Origin: Cryptomeria japonica
Taxonomy: Eukaryota > Streptophyta > Pinopsida > Cupressales > Cupressaceae
Length of the DNA stretch: 64,000 nucleotides
Direction: 5' to 3'
NCBI RefSeq assembly: GCF_030272615.1
Contig: NC_081406.1
Span: 213,190,997 to 213,254,996, forward strand
Shown: one piece after another, positions 44,600 through 54,155 of the stretch
Layout: every line of letters starts with the position of its first letter
How positions within the stretch are numbered: the stretch's first letter is position 1
Notes under the pieces: generated by a model
What the model saw: only the letters and a program-made list of their open reading frames with translations
Databases searched by the model: none
Told to the model about the DNA's origin: nothing
Program-made: the position numbers and the translations under genes

Positions 44600-46215
44600 C
44601 GTATGACCCCTTAGGACACCATATAACACCTTAGGATATCATATGGTACTACTTGGGGTCGTATGGTGTCCTAAGGGATCTTATGTTGTCGTTAGGGGTC
44701 ATGTGGGGTCCTAAGGGGTCGTATGGTGTGCTAAGGGCCTTGGTGATCTGAACTTATTTTTTTAAGCAATATTAACACTGCTTTTTATATTGTAATAATG
44801 GTTCATCTTTCCCCCTTAGGACACCATATGACCCTTTAGGACACCATACAACCCCTCAGGATATCATATGGTCCTACTTGGGTTTGTATGGTGTTTTAAG
44901 AGGTCATATGATGTTGTTAGGGGTCATATGGGGTCCTAAGGGGTCGCATGGTGTGTTAAGGGCTTGGGTGATTTGAACTTATTTTGTAAGTAGTATTGGA
45001 ACTGCTTTTTATATAGTAATAATGGTTCATCTTGCCCCCTTAGGACACCATATGACCTCTTAGGACACCATACAACTCCTGAGGATAGCATACGATGCAT
45101 TAGGACATCATATGATCCTAAGGGGTCATGCGGTGTGCTAAAGGGTCTTATGGTGTCATTCTGTGGGGTCCTAGTGGTGCCACACATGTATTATAACACC
45201 ATATGACCCATTAGGACACCATATGACCCCTTAGGACATCTTATGTTTCTAAAGGGTCATATGGTGTGCTAAGGGGTCACATGATGTCGTTAGGGGTCAT
45301 ATGGGGTCCTAATTGAACCACACATGTGTTACAACACCATATGACCTCTTAATACACCATATGACCCCTTAGGCTATCATACATGGTCCTAAGGGGTCAT
45401 ATGGTATCATTAGGGGTCTTGTGGGGTCCTAATGGGGCCGCACATGTTAGAACATCAAATGACCCCTTAGGACATCATACGACTCCTTACGATATCATAT
45501 GGTAATAAGAAATCATGTGGTGTGCTAGGGGATCGTATGGTGTCATTAGGGGTCTTCGTGGTCCTAATGGGGTCACACATGTGTTAGAACATCATATGAC
45601 CCCTTAGGACACCATACGACCCCTTAGGACATCATATGGTCCTAAGGGTTCATGTGGTGTGCTAAAGGGTCATAGGGTGTTATTAGGGGTCTTGTGGGGT
45701 CCTAATGGGTCCTCCGCACATGTGTTAGAACACCATATGATCCTTTAGGACACCATACGACCCCTTAGGACATCATATGGTCCTAAGGGGTCATATGGTG
45801 TGCTAAGGGGTCATATGGTGTCATTAGGGATCTTTTGGAGTCCTAATGGCCCCACACATGTGTTATAATACCATATCCCATTAGGAAACCATATGACCTC
45901 TTAGGACATAATATGCTCCTAAAGGGTCATGTGGCACATGCTAAGGGGTCACGAGGGGTCCTAATTGGGCCACATGTGTTACAACACCATATGACCCCTT
46001 AGGACACCATATGATCCCTTAGGATATCATACATGGTCCTACGGGGTCATATGGTGTCATATGGTGTCATTGGGGGTCATGTGGGGTCCTAATGGGGTCG
46101 TACATGTGTTAGAACATCATATGACCCCTTAGGACATCATATGCTCTTAAGGGGTCACATGGTGTGCTAAGGGACATTATATGATGCCATTAGGGGTTAT
46201 GTAGGGTCTGAAGGG
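44600..46215 (+). repeat. Minisatellite/satellite-like array with inverted-repeat monomers
   Basis: About eleven irregular units of roughly 120-220 bp. Each has CCATATGACCCCTTAGGACA, TATGGTCCTAAGGGGTCAT, GGTGTGCTAAGGGGTCAT, GTGTCATTAGGGGTC and GGGGTCCTAATGGGG...CACATGTGTTA. Phrases such as CATATGACCCCTTAGGAC and their reverse complements alternate, so monomers can fold on themselves. The first two units also share a ~75-bp AT-rich insert ending in CTTAGGACACCATATGACC. No gene. Confidence 0.85.
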
Positions 46216-46279
46216 GGAGAGAGAGGAAGAGAGAGAGAGATTTAAATAGGGTAGGAATACAATGTAATAAGATATTGAG

Positions 46280-46338
46280 AGACAATATATATGCATATAT
46301 TTTACATACATATATGTATACATACACATACACATTTT

Positions 46339-46385
<47 letters not shown>

Positions 46386-46504
46386 TGTATACATATACAT
46401 ATATATGTATATATATACATATACATATACATACATATACATATAAGTATATATACATATACATATATATACATATATATATACATATACATACATATAC
46501 ATAT

Positions 46505-46595
<91 letters not shown>

Positions 46596-46660
46596 CATAC
46601 ATATTATATATACATATATACATATACATATAAATATATGTATACATACACATACACATA
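46280..46660 (+). repeat. Compound microsatellite (ATACAT)n / (CA)n / (TA)n
   Basis: ACATAT/ATACAT repeats from about 46290, an (AC)n tract of about 33 units at about 46514-46582, then (TA)n and further ATACAT repeats. ORFs on both strands here are repeat translations. Confidence 0.95.
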
Positions 46661-46908
46661 TTACAAACATACATATGTATTTCTATATATTAGAATGTCT
46701 TAATGTTAACATAACTCGTACAAGTTTTATTTTCCTAAAACACATAAGTTCTTTTATCTCTACAAACCCCATACATGCTATTACTTTAAAGAAACCTGTA
46801 TGTGTTTAGTGCGTTTAGGCTTGTGAATAGGCTTTGATGTCAAGGATGAGGGATGGAAGTTTGATTTCCCTCCATTTCCCTCCTTTTTGACTTGTTTTGT
46901 TTTATCAA
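46661..46908. other. Short AT-rich flank between microsatellite and element E
   Basis: No gene or repeat of note. It ends in GTTGG (46909-46913), the target-site copy of E. Confidence 0.5.
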
Positions 46909-46913
46909 GTTGG

Positions 46914-49517
46914 TTATGAGGAGGTAGAATAGAAGTTAGTCTTCTTCTGAGGTTGGTGGGCTTTGTTCTCAATGTGCAATCAATCCCTAGGCACAAATGG
47001 GATTCTTCCAAACCTTTCTCCTATCTCCTCCTCTCTATTCAACACTGTTTGCACTCTATTGTATTGGACATCACTCCTCCTAACCTTCCATGCTAAGGCA
47101 TTCAAGCCTGAAATGAGGTCCTCTTGTGTGTCACCAAAAATGAACAAGTTTGGTTGTCCAACTGGCTGAATCTCCTCTCTTCCAGGAATGGGCAACTATT
47201 GGAGAACCATGGTTTACCTAACCTTGTTTGCACCTTTAAGGATTTAAATCATATTAATGTGTTGCCTAAGCATCTAAACAGGTCTGCAAAGTATGATGAC
47301 TATCCTTTACCCTTCAATAGTGAAAATATCCAAATTGGATGCAAAGAACATTGGTTTACTCAAGGCAACTTCTAGGTTCAAGTGGTCATTTTGATCAAAT
47401 GACTTAATGCAATGCTGTGGAGCTTTTATTAGGGTGTCTTAGGTCTTAACTGATCATTTTTGATGATTTGAAACAATCATTTACTTCTCCTTCCTTACCG
47501 ATTTCATGAAATTGTCAAATTTGCTCCAAAAAGGCTACTAGAATTAGCCCTAGTTTTTAGTGAAATTTGTTCACCCTGCTCAATCTGCTAAACTTCATGG
47601 AAAACCCTTGGATATGTGGTCATTTGATGATGAAATCTCAAGGATTTTTGCTATGGAAAGTACTGTATGGACTGTTTTAGGACTGCCCCACAAAATAGGC
47701 ACTTTTCAAGGGTTTTTGAAGGTTTTAGTGAGGGTTTGCAATTTAAAAGTCTTCTCCATGTTACTAGACCCAATTAAACATTTTAAACCTTGCTTTGACA
47801 TATACCAAGCACTCCCAAAGATTCAAACCTTATCTTAGAACACTGACATTATGTCAAATAAATGCCATACTGCTGCCCTTACACAGAAAAAATGGTCTAG
47901 AGGACTGGGACAGCAATGATTTTAATGTTTTTGCATACATTTCAACATTTGTACACCAAATATAATGTAATACTATCAAATATAGATGCAATGAAGACTT
48001 GATAGAAGTTGGAGCAACCTGCAAACAAGTAGGAAAGGAGTTTTTTAATGACTGTTGGTCATACACCGCCATCACTGCACTTTTAACAATCTTAAAACTG
48101 TTTGCACTTTCTTTCTTTGTTTTAATTTATTTCTTCAATCTATCACTAGCCTGCAAAGGGGTGTTAATGGAAAGGCAAAAAAAATACATATAGCCTCTTA
48201 AAGATCTTAAAATTTGAACACTCAAGGGATGCCACAAAACATGACAGCCTTATAAGACTGTGACAAAGAAATACACTTTTTCTAGGATCCTTATTTAGGT
48301 CCTTTACAATCAAATGGTGTATCTTATATTCTCCACATTGAAACCACTTGAAAATACATTTTCATGATGCAAGAAAGAGGAATACATCATTCCATACTAT
48401 CCATTTAGAGAGGTTGGCAATGAGGATCTAACAATGAAACAGTGACTCACTGTTTTGCACTCTGTTTTACACCTTTGCCTCTTGCTTCCAACCAAGTCAT
48501 GAGAGAGACAAGGATGGTAAAGCACAATGTTGTCTCTTGCCAACTTGTTTCTTCTTTAACATTTCAAGGTACAGTGCTATGAATAGCAAAGTACCATTTA
48601 AACAAATTTGAGAATACCCAAGCCAAGTTGCTCACTTCACACACTTGCCATGGGCTTACAAACACTTGTACATTGCTAGAAAAGGAAAATGGATGTATGG
48701 TATAGTATGTACAGATCCAACAAATTCCCTCAAAGCCATGGATGAAGACACTTTGAAGAAATTAGTTGGACCATGAATGATCTTCCATTGGAACCACAAA
48801 ACAATGCCTTTCTCAAGAGCACTTGAAACAAAACTTGTTCCAAACCCCAAGAAAAGATCAGAGATCACTACTAAAACATCAAGAGAGATCACAGAAATGA
48901 AAAATAGGAGTAGTACGGACTCATGGAGCCATGGTACGGACTGTACTCTCAAAAGTGCAGAAAATTAGTTAAAAACTCACAAAAATGAGAGGAAAATAAG
49001 TATTTCTCTTAATTTTCCAAAATGAACAACCCATAAAATGATTGGAACATGGTTTATATACATGTGCCAAGTTGTTGAAGCCCTTGTATGGACAGGTACA
49101 GGCTGGAACTAACCAAAACCACCAAAAACCACTTTTTTGACAACTTTTGACAACTTTTTGACAACTTTTGTTGCTCAAAAATTGCATTTTGACTTCCAGT
49201 GACTTGGCACTGAAACCAATGAATCAAAATCATTTAGAAACACTAAATAAACATGCTCCAATTCCTTTCAAGGCTTTACAACATCAAAAAATTCAAAAAT
49301 GCTTATTTGGACCCGAAATTGACAATTTTTGGCCCACTGAGCAAAAACCAAAAATCTTGGAAACTCTTAAACAAAATGAGTTCCAAACCTCATTACACCA
49401 TAAAAAAAACCTATTAAACCTACTAGAATCATAAAATAAACACACATGCTTAATTTGCAACAAAATGCTATACCTGCTATGATTTGAGCATTCAGGTGCT
49501 CAGGTGCTCCTGCACCA
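46914..49517 (-). repeat. 3' LTR of element E
   Basis: 2604 bp, paired with 54156-56749. Its terminal base pair next to GTTGG has changed (minus CATAA for CATCA). ORFs in it (46963-49434) occur in the same form in the other LTR and show no family features; I treat them as chance. Confidence 0.93.
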
Positions 49518-49539
49518 TACTCCCCTAAGGGCAAAGAAG
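49518..49539 (-). promoter_or_regulatory. Polypurine tract of element E
   Basis: Minus-strand CCCTTAGGGGAGTA touches the 3' LTR start TGGTGCAGG; the polyprotein stop is immediately upstream. Confidence 0.65.
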
Positions 49540-50273
49540 TCATGTGACTCCTTTGGGTAGTAAAGAAAGAGGAATTCTAGCTTTGAGAAAGTCACTTTCA
49601 GGTATCCATGTGGCTTCAGAAGCTGGTTTATCCTTCCATTTGATGAGATGGTCCATGTATGTATGGTGTCTTGTCTTTTTGATGATTCTTGAATCTAGTA
49701 CCTGCTGAGGAATGGGAGTAGAGAATCTGATGGTAGCTCCCCTTTGAATGGCACCAAATCTACAACATTGAAAATAGGAGACATAGAAACTTCATTAGGC
49801 AAATCAACTTTGTAAGCGTTATGGCCATATTTAGCCAAGATTTTGCATGGTCCTACTCTTCTCATTTGTAACTTAGTAGGCACTCCTTTCTGTAACTGTG
49901 ACTTGTTGAGATGGACCATCACATAATCACCCACTGAAAATTGAACATCTCTCTTTGAAGCATCAACTCTCTCCTTAACTTTTTGAGTAGTTTCCTGTAA
50001 AGACTTCTGTACCTGCTCATGAATTTCTTTCATAGACTGTGCCATATCTTCTGCTGTACCACTCACTTGCTGCAAATTAGTGACATCATTTCACTCAAAA
50101 ACACCTCTAAGATGCATTCCATAAATAATCTGAAATGGGCTCTTACCAGTGGATCTGTTTACACTGTCATTGTATGCAAACTCTGCCTGATGGATGAGTT
50201 GATCCCAACTTTGCCCATATTCTTTGGTAAGACATCTGAGTAGGTTACCCAATGTTCTGTTCACCACTTCTAT
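49540..50273 (-). pseudogene. Element E integrase C-terminus and chromodomain
   Basis: After the TAA at 50274 the same frame gives the integrase end (NRTLGNLLRC, FAYNDSVNRSTGKSPF), a TGA at about 50093, then 50075-49698 with RVGPCKILAKYGHNAYKVDLP and SPIFNVVDLVPF. A one-base shift around 49705-49720 leads to a ~50-residue chromodomain: VLDSRIIKKT, YLIKWK-type (HLIKWKDKPASEATWIPESDF), ending TGA at 49540-49542. Chromodomains direct integration to particular chromatin, so this places E among chromoviruses. Confidence 0.8.
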
Positions 50274-50603
50274 TTAGCCATCTGTCTGTGGATGGTAAGC
50301 TGAGCCAAAAGACAAGTTAGTACCCAATTTCTTCCATAAAGTTTTCCAAAAATGACCCAAAAATTTAGCATCTCTATCAGATACAATACTGGATGGCAAA
50401 CCATGAATTCTTACAACTTCCTTAAAGAAAAGAAAAGCAATGTGACTAGCATCATTAGTAGTTTTGCAAGGTATGAAATGTGCCATTTTACTGAACCTGT
50501 CAACAACCACAAAAATACTATCACATCCTGTTTTTGTTTTGGGCAAACCTACCACAAAATCCATACTAATGCAATCCCAAGGCCTAGAAGGTATGGGAAG
50601 AGG
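50274..50603 (-). CDS. Element E integrase core
   Basis: Open from just after TAG 50604-50606. DDE residues: Asp in MDFVVGLP, Asp in [13 protein letters not shown], and Glu in the IEVVNR that follows the TAA at 50274 (HPQTDG-stop-IEVVNR, Gln or similar expected). Same frame as the neighbouring segments. Confidence 0.85.
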   Translation of the reverse strand, partial: PLPIPSRPWDCISMDFVVGLPKTKTGCDSIFVVVDRFSKMAHFIPCKTTNDASHIAFLFFKEVVRIHGLPSSIVSDRDAKFLGHFWKTLWKKLGTNLSFGSAYHPQTDG

Positions 50604-51434
50604 CTAATACAAACCAGCATTAGAGCTAGTACCCTTGGCTTTCTGACATACCATGCATTGCTCAACATATTTCCTGACATCTGCCTGCATCTTAGGCCAA
50701 AAATAGTGCCTCTGAACCAATTCCAAAGTCTTATTAAGACCAAAGTGACCACTCAAGCAACCATTGTGCTTTTCCTGTATCAGATTCTCCCTCATTGAAC
50801 CTTTTGGCACACACAGTTGTCCACCCCTGAATAACAATCCATTCTGCAAAGTATAGTCAGCATATTCACTATGAAAAGTATTCTGAAAATCTTGACAAAC
50901 TTTGTAAATATCAGCAAAATCAGAATCATGTGGATATAAATCCTTAAAACATTCTATACCAATACTTCTAATCTGAATTTCTTGAACAGTAAGTAACCTT
51001 CTACTCAATGCATCAGCTACTTTATTGCACTGTCCTTTCTTATGCTTCAAAGTAAAGGTATATGCTTGTAAAGACTCTACCCATTTAACATGTCTGTGAC
51101 TAAGCTTATCCTGTGAATTGAGAAAACTAAGTGCCTGGTTGTCAGTGTAAACCACAAATTCTTTAGGAAGAAGATAATGCCTCCATTTCCTAAGTGCCTG
51201 AACCAAAGCGTACATTTCAAGATCATATGAAGAATATTTCTTCCTAGCATCATTAAGCTTCTCACTAAAAAATGCAACAGGTCTATTATCCTGACTCAAA
51301 ACAACACCAATAGCAATATTACTTGCATCACACTCTAAGGTAAACAATTTATCAAAACTAGGTAGAATCAACATTGGTTGGGTAGCAACTCTAACTTTCA
51401 GCAATTCAAATCCCTTGTTGGCTGCTTTTGTCCA
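50604..51434 (-). CDS. Element E RNase H and integrase zinc-binding domain
   Basis: Starts after TAG 51435-51437. RNase H: FTLECDASNIAIGVVLSQ, YDLEMYALVQAL, YTDNQALSFL and a DALSR motif. The integrase H2C2 region: HNGCLSGHFGLNKTLELVQ then CMVCQKAKG. Ends with TAG at 50604 (GLY-stop-PLPIP, Gln expected). It degrades the RNA strand of the hybrid and positions the integrase. Confidence 0.88.
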   Translation of the reverse strand, partial: WTKAANKGFELLKVRVATQPMLILPSFDKLFTLECDASNIAIGVVLSQDNRPVAFFSEKLNDARKKYSSYDLEMYALVQALRKWRHYLLPKEFVVYTDNQALSFLNSQDKLSHRHVKWVESLQAYTFTLKHKKGQCNKVADALSRRLLTVQEIQIRSIGIECFKDLYPHDSDFADIYKVCQDFQNTFHSEYADYTLQNGLLFRGGQLCVPKGSMRENLIQEKHNGCLSGHFGLNKTLELVQRHYFWPKMQADVRKYVEQCMVCQKAKGTSSNAGLY

Positions 51435-53636
51435 CTAAAATTTCACTTTCACACCACCCTTAATGGTTTCCAACATAGGTGCACATATTTCACTGAAACC
51501 TCTAATAAATTTCCTATAAAATTGAGCAAGTCCATGAAAACTCCTGACATCACTAGCATTCTTAGGGGTTGGCCAATTAACTATGGCTTCTACCTTATCT
51601 GGATCCATCTTCAAATCACCCCCTGAAACAACAAAACCCAAATAGACCAGCTCTTGCTTAAGGAAATCACATTTTTCTAGGTTGATAGTAAGTTGTTCAT
51701 CATTCAATCTTTGTAAGACAATCTGCAAATGTTGGAGGTGTTCTTCCTTGGTTTGACTGAAAATTAAGATGTCATCAAGGTACACAACTACAAACCTGCC
51801 TATGAAGTCATGTAACACCTCATTCATCAATCTCATAAATGTATTGGGTGCATTCGTTAACCCAAATGGCATGACTAGCCATTCATGCAACCCCTCATTT
51901 GTCTTGAAAGTTGTTTTCCATTCATCCCCCTCTTTGATGCAGATTTGATGATAGCCACTCTTTAGGTCTATCTTACTAAAATATTTGGCTGCCCCTAAAC
52001 AATCCATAAGATCTTCTATCCTAGGGATGGGGAATCTATACCTGATTGTGATCCTGTTTATTGCTCTTGAATCTGTACAAATTCTCCAAGCCCCACCTTT
52101 CTTAAGTGCTAACACTGTGGGTACTGCACATGGACTAATACTTTTTCTAATCATTCCTTGGTCTAATAGCTCTTGGATTTGTCTTGCCACTTCCTGATTT
52201 TGTTCAGGTGTCATTTTGTAAGCAGCTTTGTTTGGTAAGGCTGCACCTGGGATGAAGTCTATCTGGTGGCTAATGGCTCTCTGAGGAGGTAGAGAGGTTG
52301 GTTGACCATCATTAACAATTGACTTAAACTGATCTAGAAGTTGCTGCACCTCATTTGGGATTTCTATCTTTCTTTCTTTCTTTTCATCAACTGGTTTCGT
52401 TACCAATGCAAAACCTATGCCATCACCTTCTTTTAGGGTATGGATGAACTCTTTTTCACCAACTAACAAAGTGTTGGGAACTTGTGGTTTGCTGCCCTCA
52501 CTTCCTTCATTAATGGACTGAATTTTATAGTTGATACCATTCTTGAAAAATGAGTATGAGTTCTTTTCTCCATCATATTGTGCTTTCCTGTCAAATTTCC
52601 AAGGTCTTCCTAAAAGAAAATGACAAGCATCCATAGGTAGTATATCACACAAAATCTTATCTTGGTACTCACCTATGTTAAACTCTACCCATGTTTGTTC
52701 ACTCACCAATACATGCTGCCCTTTTTCCAACCATGTGACCTTGTAGGGCTCATTATGTTGTATTCTAGGTAGATGAAGTTTTGTAGCAGCTTCTTCTGAT
52801 ATGATGTTATCAGTTGATCTTGAGTCAATGATAACTTTGCACACCTTTCCTTGGATCTTACATTTGATCCTAAAAAGAGCTTTCCTTTGAGACATATCTT
52901 TTTGGGATGGCTCTTTCATGAGGATCCTCCTGATCATGAGGTTTTCCCCTTCTTCTGATGGTAGACACCTTTGATTTGGTGTGGTTTCCTCTTGCACAAA
53001 ATGGACTCTCTTATCACCTCCTTGAGATGAGCTTGGCTTTTCTGGGCATCTATATGCTGGATGGCCTAGTTTCTGACAGTTGTAACACTTCATGGTGGAG
53101 AAGTATAAACCTCTTCCAGGTCCATTATATCTACCCCTTCCTGGGTTGCTTGATCCCCTACCCCTATAGTTGGGTCTGCTTTGAGAATCCCCGCTTTTCT
53201 CAATAAGCTTAGACTCTCCCTGGGACCTATGATCTGTGTACCTTCCCCCAAAACTACCTCTATGACTGCCTCTGTTTCCTCTACCTCTGCCTCTACCATT
53301 ATGTTCTTGTTTCTTCTTATTTCTCTCTTCTACCTTCAATGCTAATTGATAACACTTCTGTAATGTGTTGGGACACCATAGGCTTAACTCTTCCTGAATA
53401 TTCCATCTTAACCCATTGAGATACCTAGCTACTCTGATATTTTCATCTTCTTGTACCTTAGATCTAAGGCTTAGTTTTTGGAATTCTTTAGTGTAACTAC
53501 TGACATCTAGGTCCTTTTGTCTCAAGTTTTGTCTCTTCCTATGTAACTGGATTTCATAATCTTCAGGCATGTAGGTGTCTTTGATCTTAGTTACCATTGT
53601 CTTCCTGGTGGTTATGGGTTTCTTTCCCTCTTTCAC
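51435..53636 (-). CDS. Element E gag C-terminus, protease and reverse transcriptase
   Basis: A 733-codon open stretch. Residues ~1-105 finish the Retrotrans_gag domain, followed by an Arg/Gly-rich part (GRGRGNRGSHRG) and one knuckle CYNCQKLGHPAYRCPE. The protease at about 260-350 reads IIDSRSTDN where DSGST is required, a Gly-to-Arg G-to-A change that should kill it, with HFLLGRPW downstream. RT about 480-700: WRICTDSRAINR, FSKIDLKSGYHQI, FGLTNAPNTFMRLMN, catalytic VVYLDDILIFS, then VRSFHGLAQFYRKFI. Ends at TAG before the RNase H segment. Confidence 0.9.
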   Translation of the reverse strand: MKEGKKPITTRKTMVTKIKDTYMPEDYEIQLHRKRQNLRQKDLDVSSYTKEFQKLSLRSKVQEDENIRVARYLNGLRWNIQEELSLWCPNTLQKCYQLALKVEERNKKKQEHNGRGRGRGNRGSHRGSFGGRYTDHRSQGESKLIEKSGDSQSRPNYRGRGSSNPGRGRYNGPGRGLYFSTMKCYNCQKLGHPAYRCPEKPSSSQGGDKRVHFVQEETTPNQRCLPSEEGENLMIRRILMKEPSQKDMSQRKALFRIKCKIQGKVCKVIIDSRSTDNIISEEAATKLHLPRIQHNEPYKVTWLEKGQHVLVSEQTWVEFNIGEYQDKILCDILPMDACHFLLGRPWKFDRKAQYDGEKNSYSFFKNGINYKIQSINEGSEGSKPQVPNTLLVGEKEFIHTLKEGDGIGFALVTKPVDEKKERKIEIPNEVQQLLDQFKSIVNDGQPTSLPPQRAISHQIDFIPGAALPNKAAYKMTPEQNQEVARQIQELLDQGMIRKSISPCAVPTVLALKKGGAWRICTDSRAINRITIRYRFPIPRIEDLMDCLGAAKYFSKIDLKSGYHQICIKEGDEWKTTFKTNEGLHEWLVMPFGLTNAPNTFMRLMNEVLHDFIGRFVVVYLDDILIFSQTKEEHLQHLQIVLQRLNDEQLTINLEKCDFLKQELVYLGFVVSGGDLKMDPDKVEAIVNWPTPKNASDVRSFHGLAQFYRKFIRGFSEICAPMLETIKGGVKVKF

Positions 53637-54110
53637 CCTTTCCTCTTGGATGAATTTCCACTAGGTCAAGGCTGCCCCTCTCATTTTGGATTTGGCTACC
53701 TTCACTTTCTATGCTTCAGTAATGCCATCACATTCAAAGTGATTCTCTAGACCCTCTATCCACTCCATTAGTGCTTCTAGTTCCATCTTGCCACTAAAAA
53801 GGGACACTCCATCTAGGGCCTTTCCAGTCAAAGCTTTCAAAGCTTGTAAAAAGGTTTCTTGTTCTTTATCCAAGATTGGATCTAGTTCTGGGACTTCTTC
53901 CTCTAAGCTTTCCTTCTTATCTTCAGCATTTTCTACTCTCTCACTAACTTCTTCAGTCTTGACTTCTACTTGGTTCAACTTTCTTTCAAGTTGTTGTAAT
54001 CTTTCCCTAAGGAGTCTATTTTCTTCACCTTGATCCTCCATCCTCTTTGCTAACTCTGCATTGGTCACCATGTTGTCGGTGTTGTCTCCCACTGACTCAC
54101 TACCAGACAT
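53637..54110 (-). pseudogene. Element E gag N-terminus
   Basis: ATG 54110 is 29 bp inside the PBS. A 133-codon stretch has a charged coiled coil (LLRERLQQLERKLNQVEVKTEEV), then FSGKMELEALMEWIEGLENHFE, the start of the Retrotrans_gag domain. TAG at 53709 and another TAG near 53661 (LT-stop-WKFIQEE) split it from the next segment in the same frame. Confidence 0.8.
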
Positions 54111-54138
54111 ACGCTAATCTCTCAAGCCAAATCTAAAT

Positions 54139-54152
54139 TGGCTCTGATACCA
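54139..54152 (-). other. Primer binding site of element E
   Basis: Minus-strand TGGTATCAGAGCCA, 3 bp inside the 5' LTR; initiator-Met tRNA type. Confidence 0.9.
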
Positions 54153-54155
54153 CTA

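Noticed and set aside
44306-44629. 107-codon minus-strand ORF rich in Ser/Leu/Pro
   Set aside because: It is a translation of GA-rich simple repeats.
44600-46215. CRISPR-like or regularly spaced array
   Set aside because: Units are irregular in length and spacers are themselves repeat variants in plant DNA.
46177-46703. Several overlapping ORFs of 80-165 codons on both strands
   Set aside because: They are translations of CA/TA microsatellite sequence (runs of CV, HT, IY); no coding evidence.
46963-49434. Repeated short ORFs in the E LTRs, with twins at 54205-56666
   Set aside because: Present in both LTRs simply because the LTRs are duplicates; not conserved in any recognisable way.
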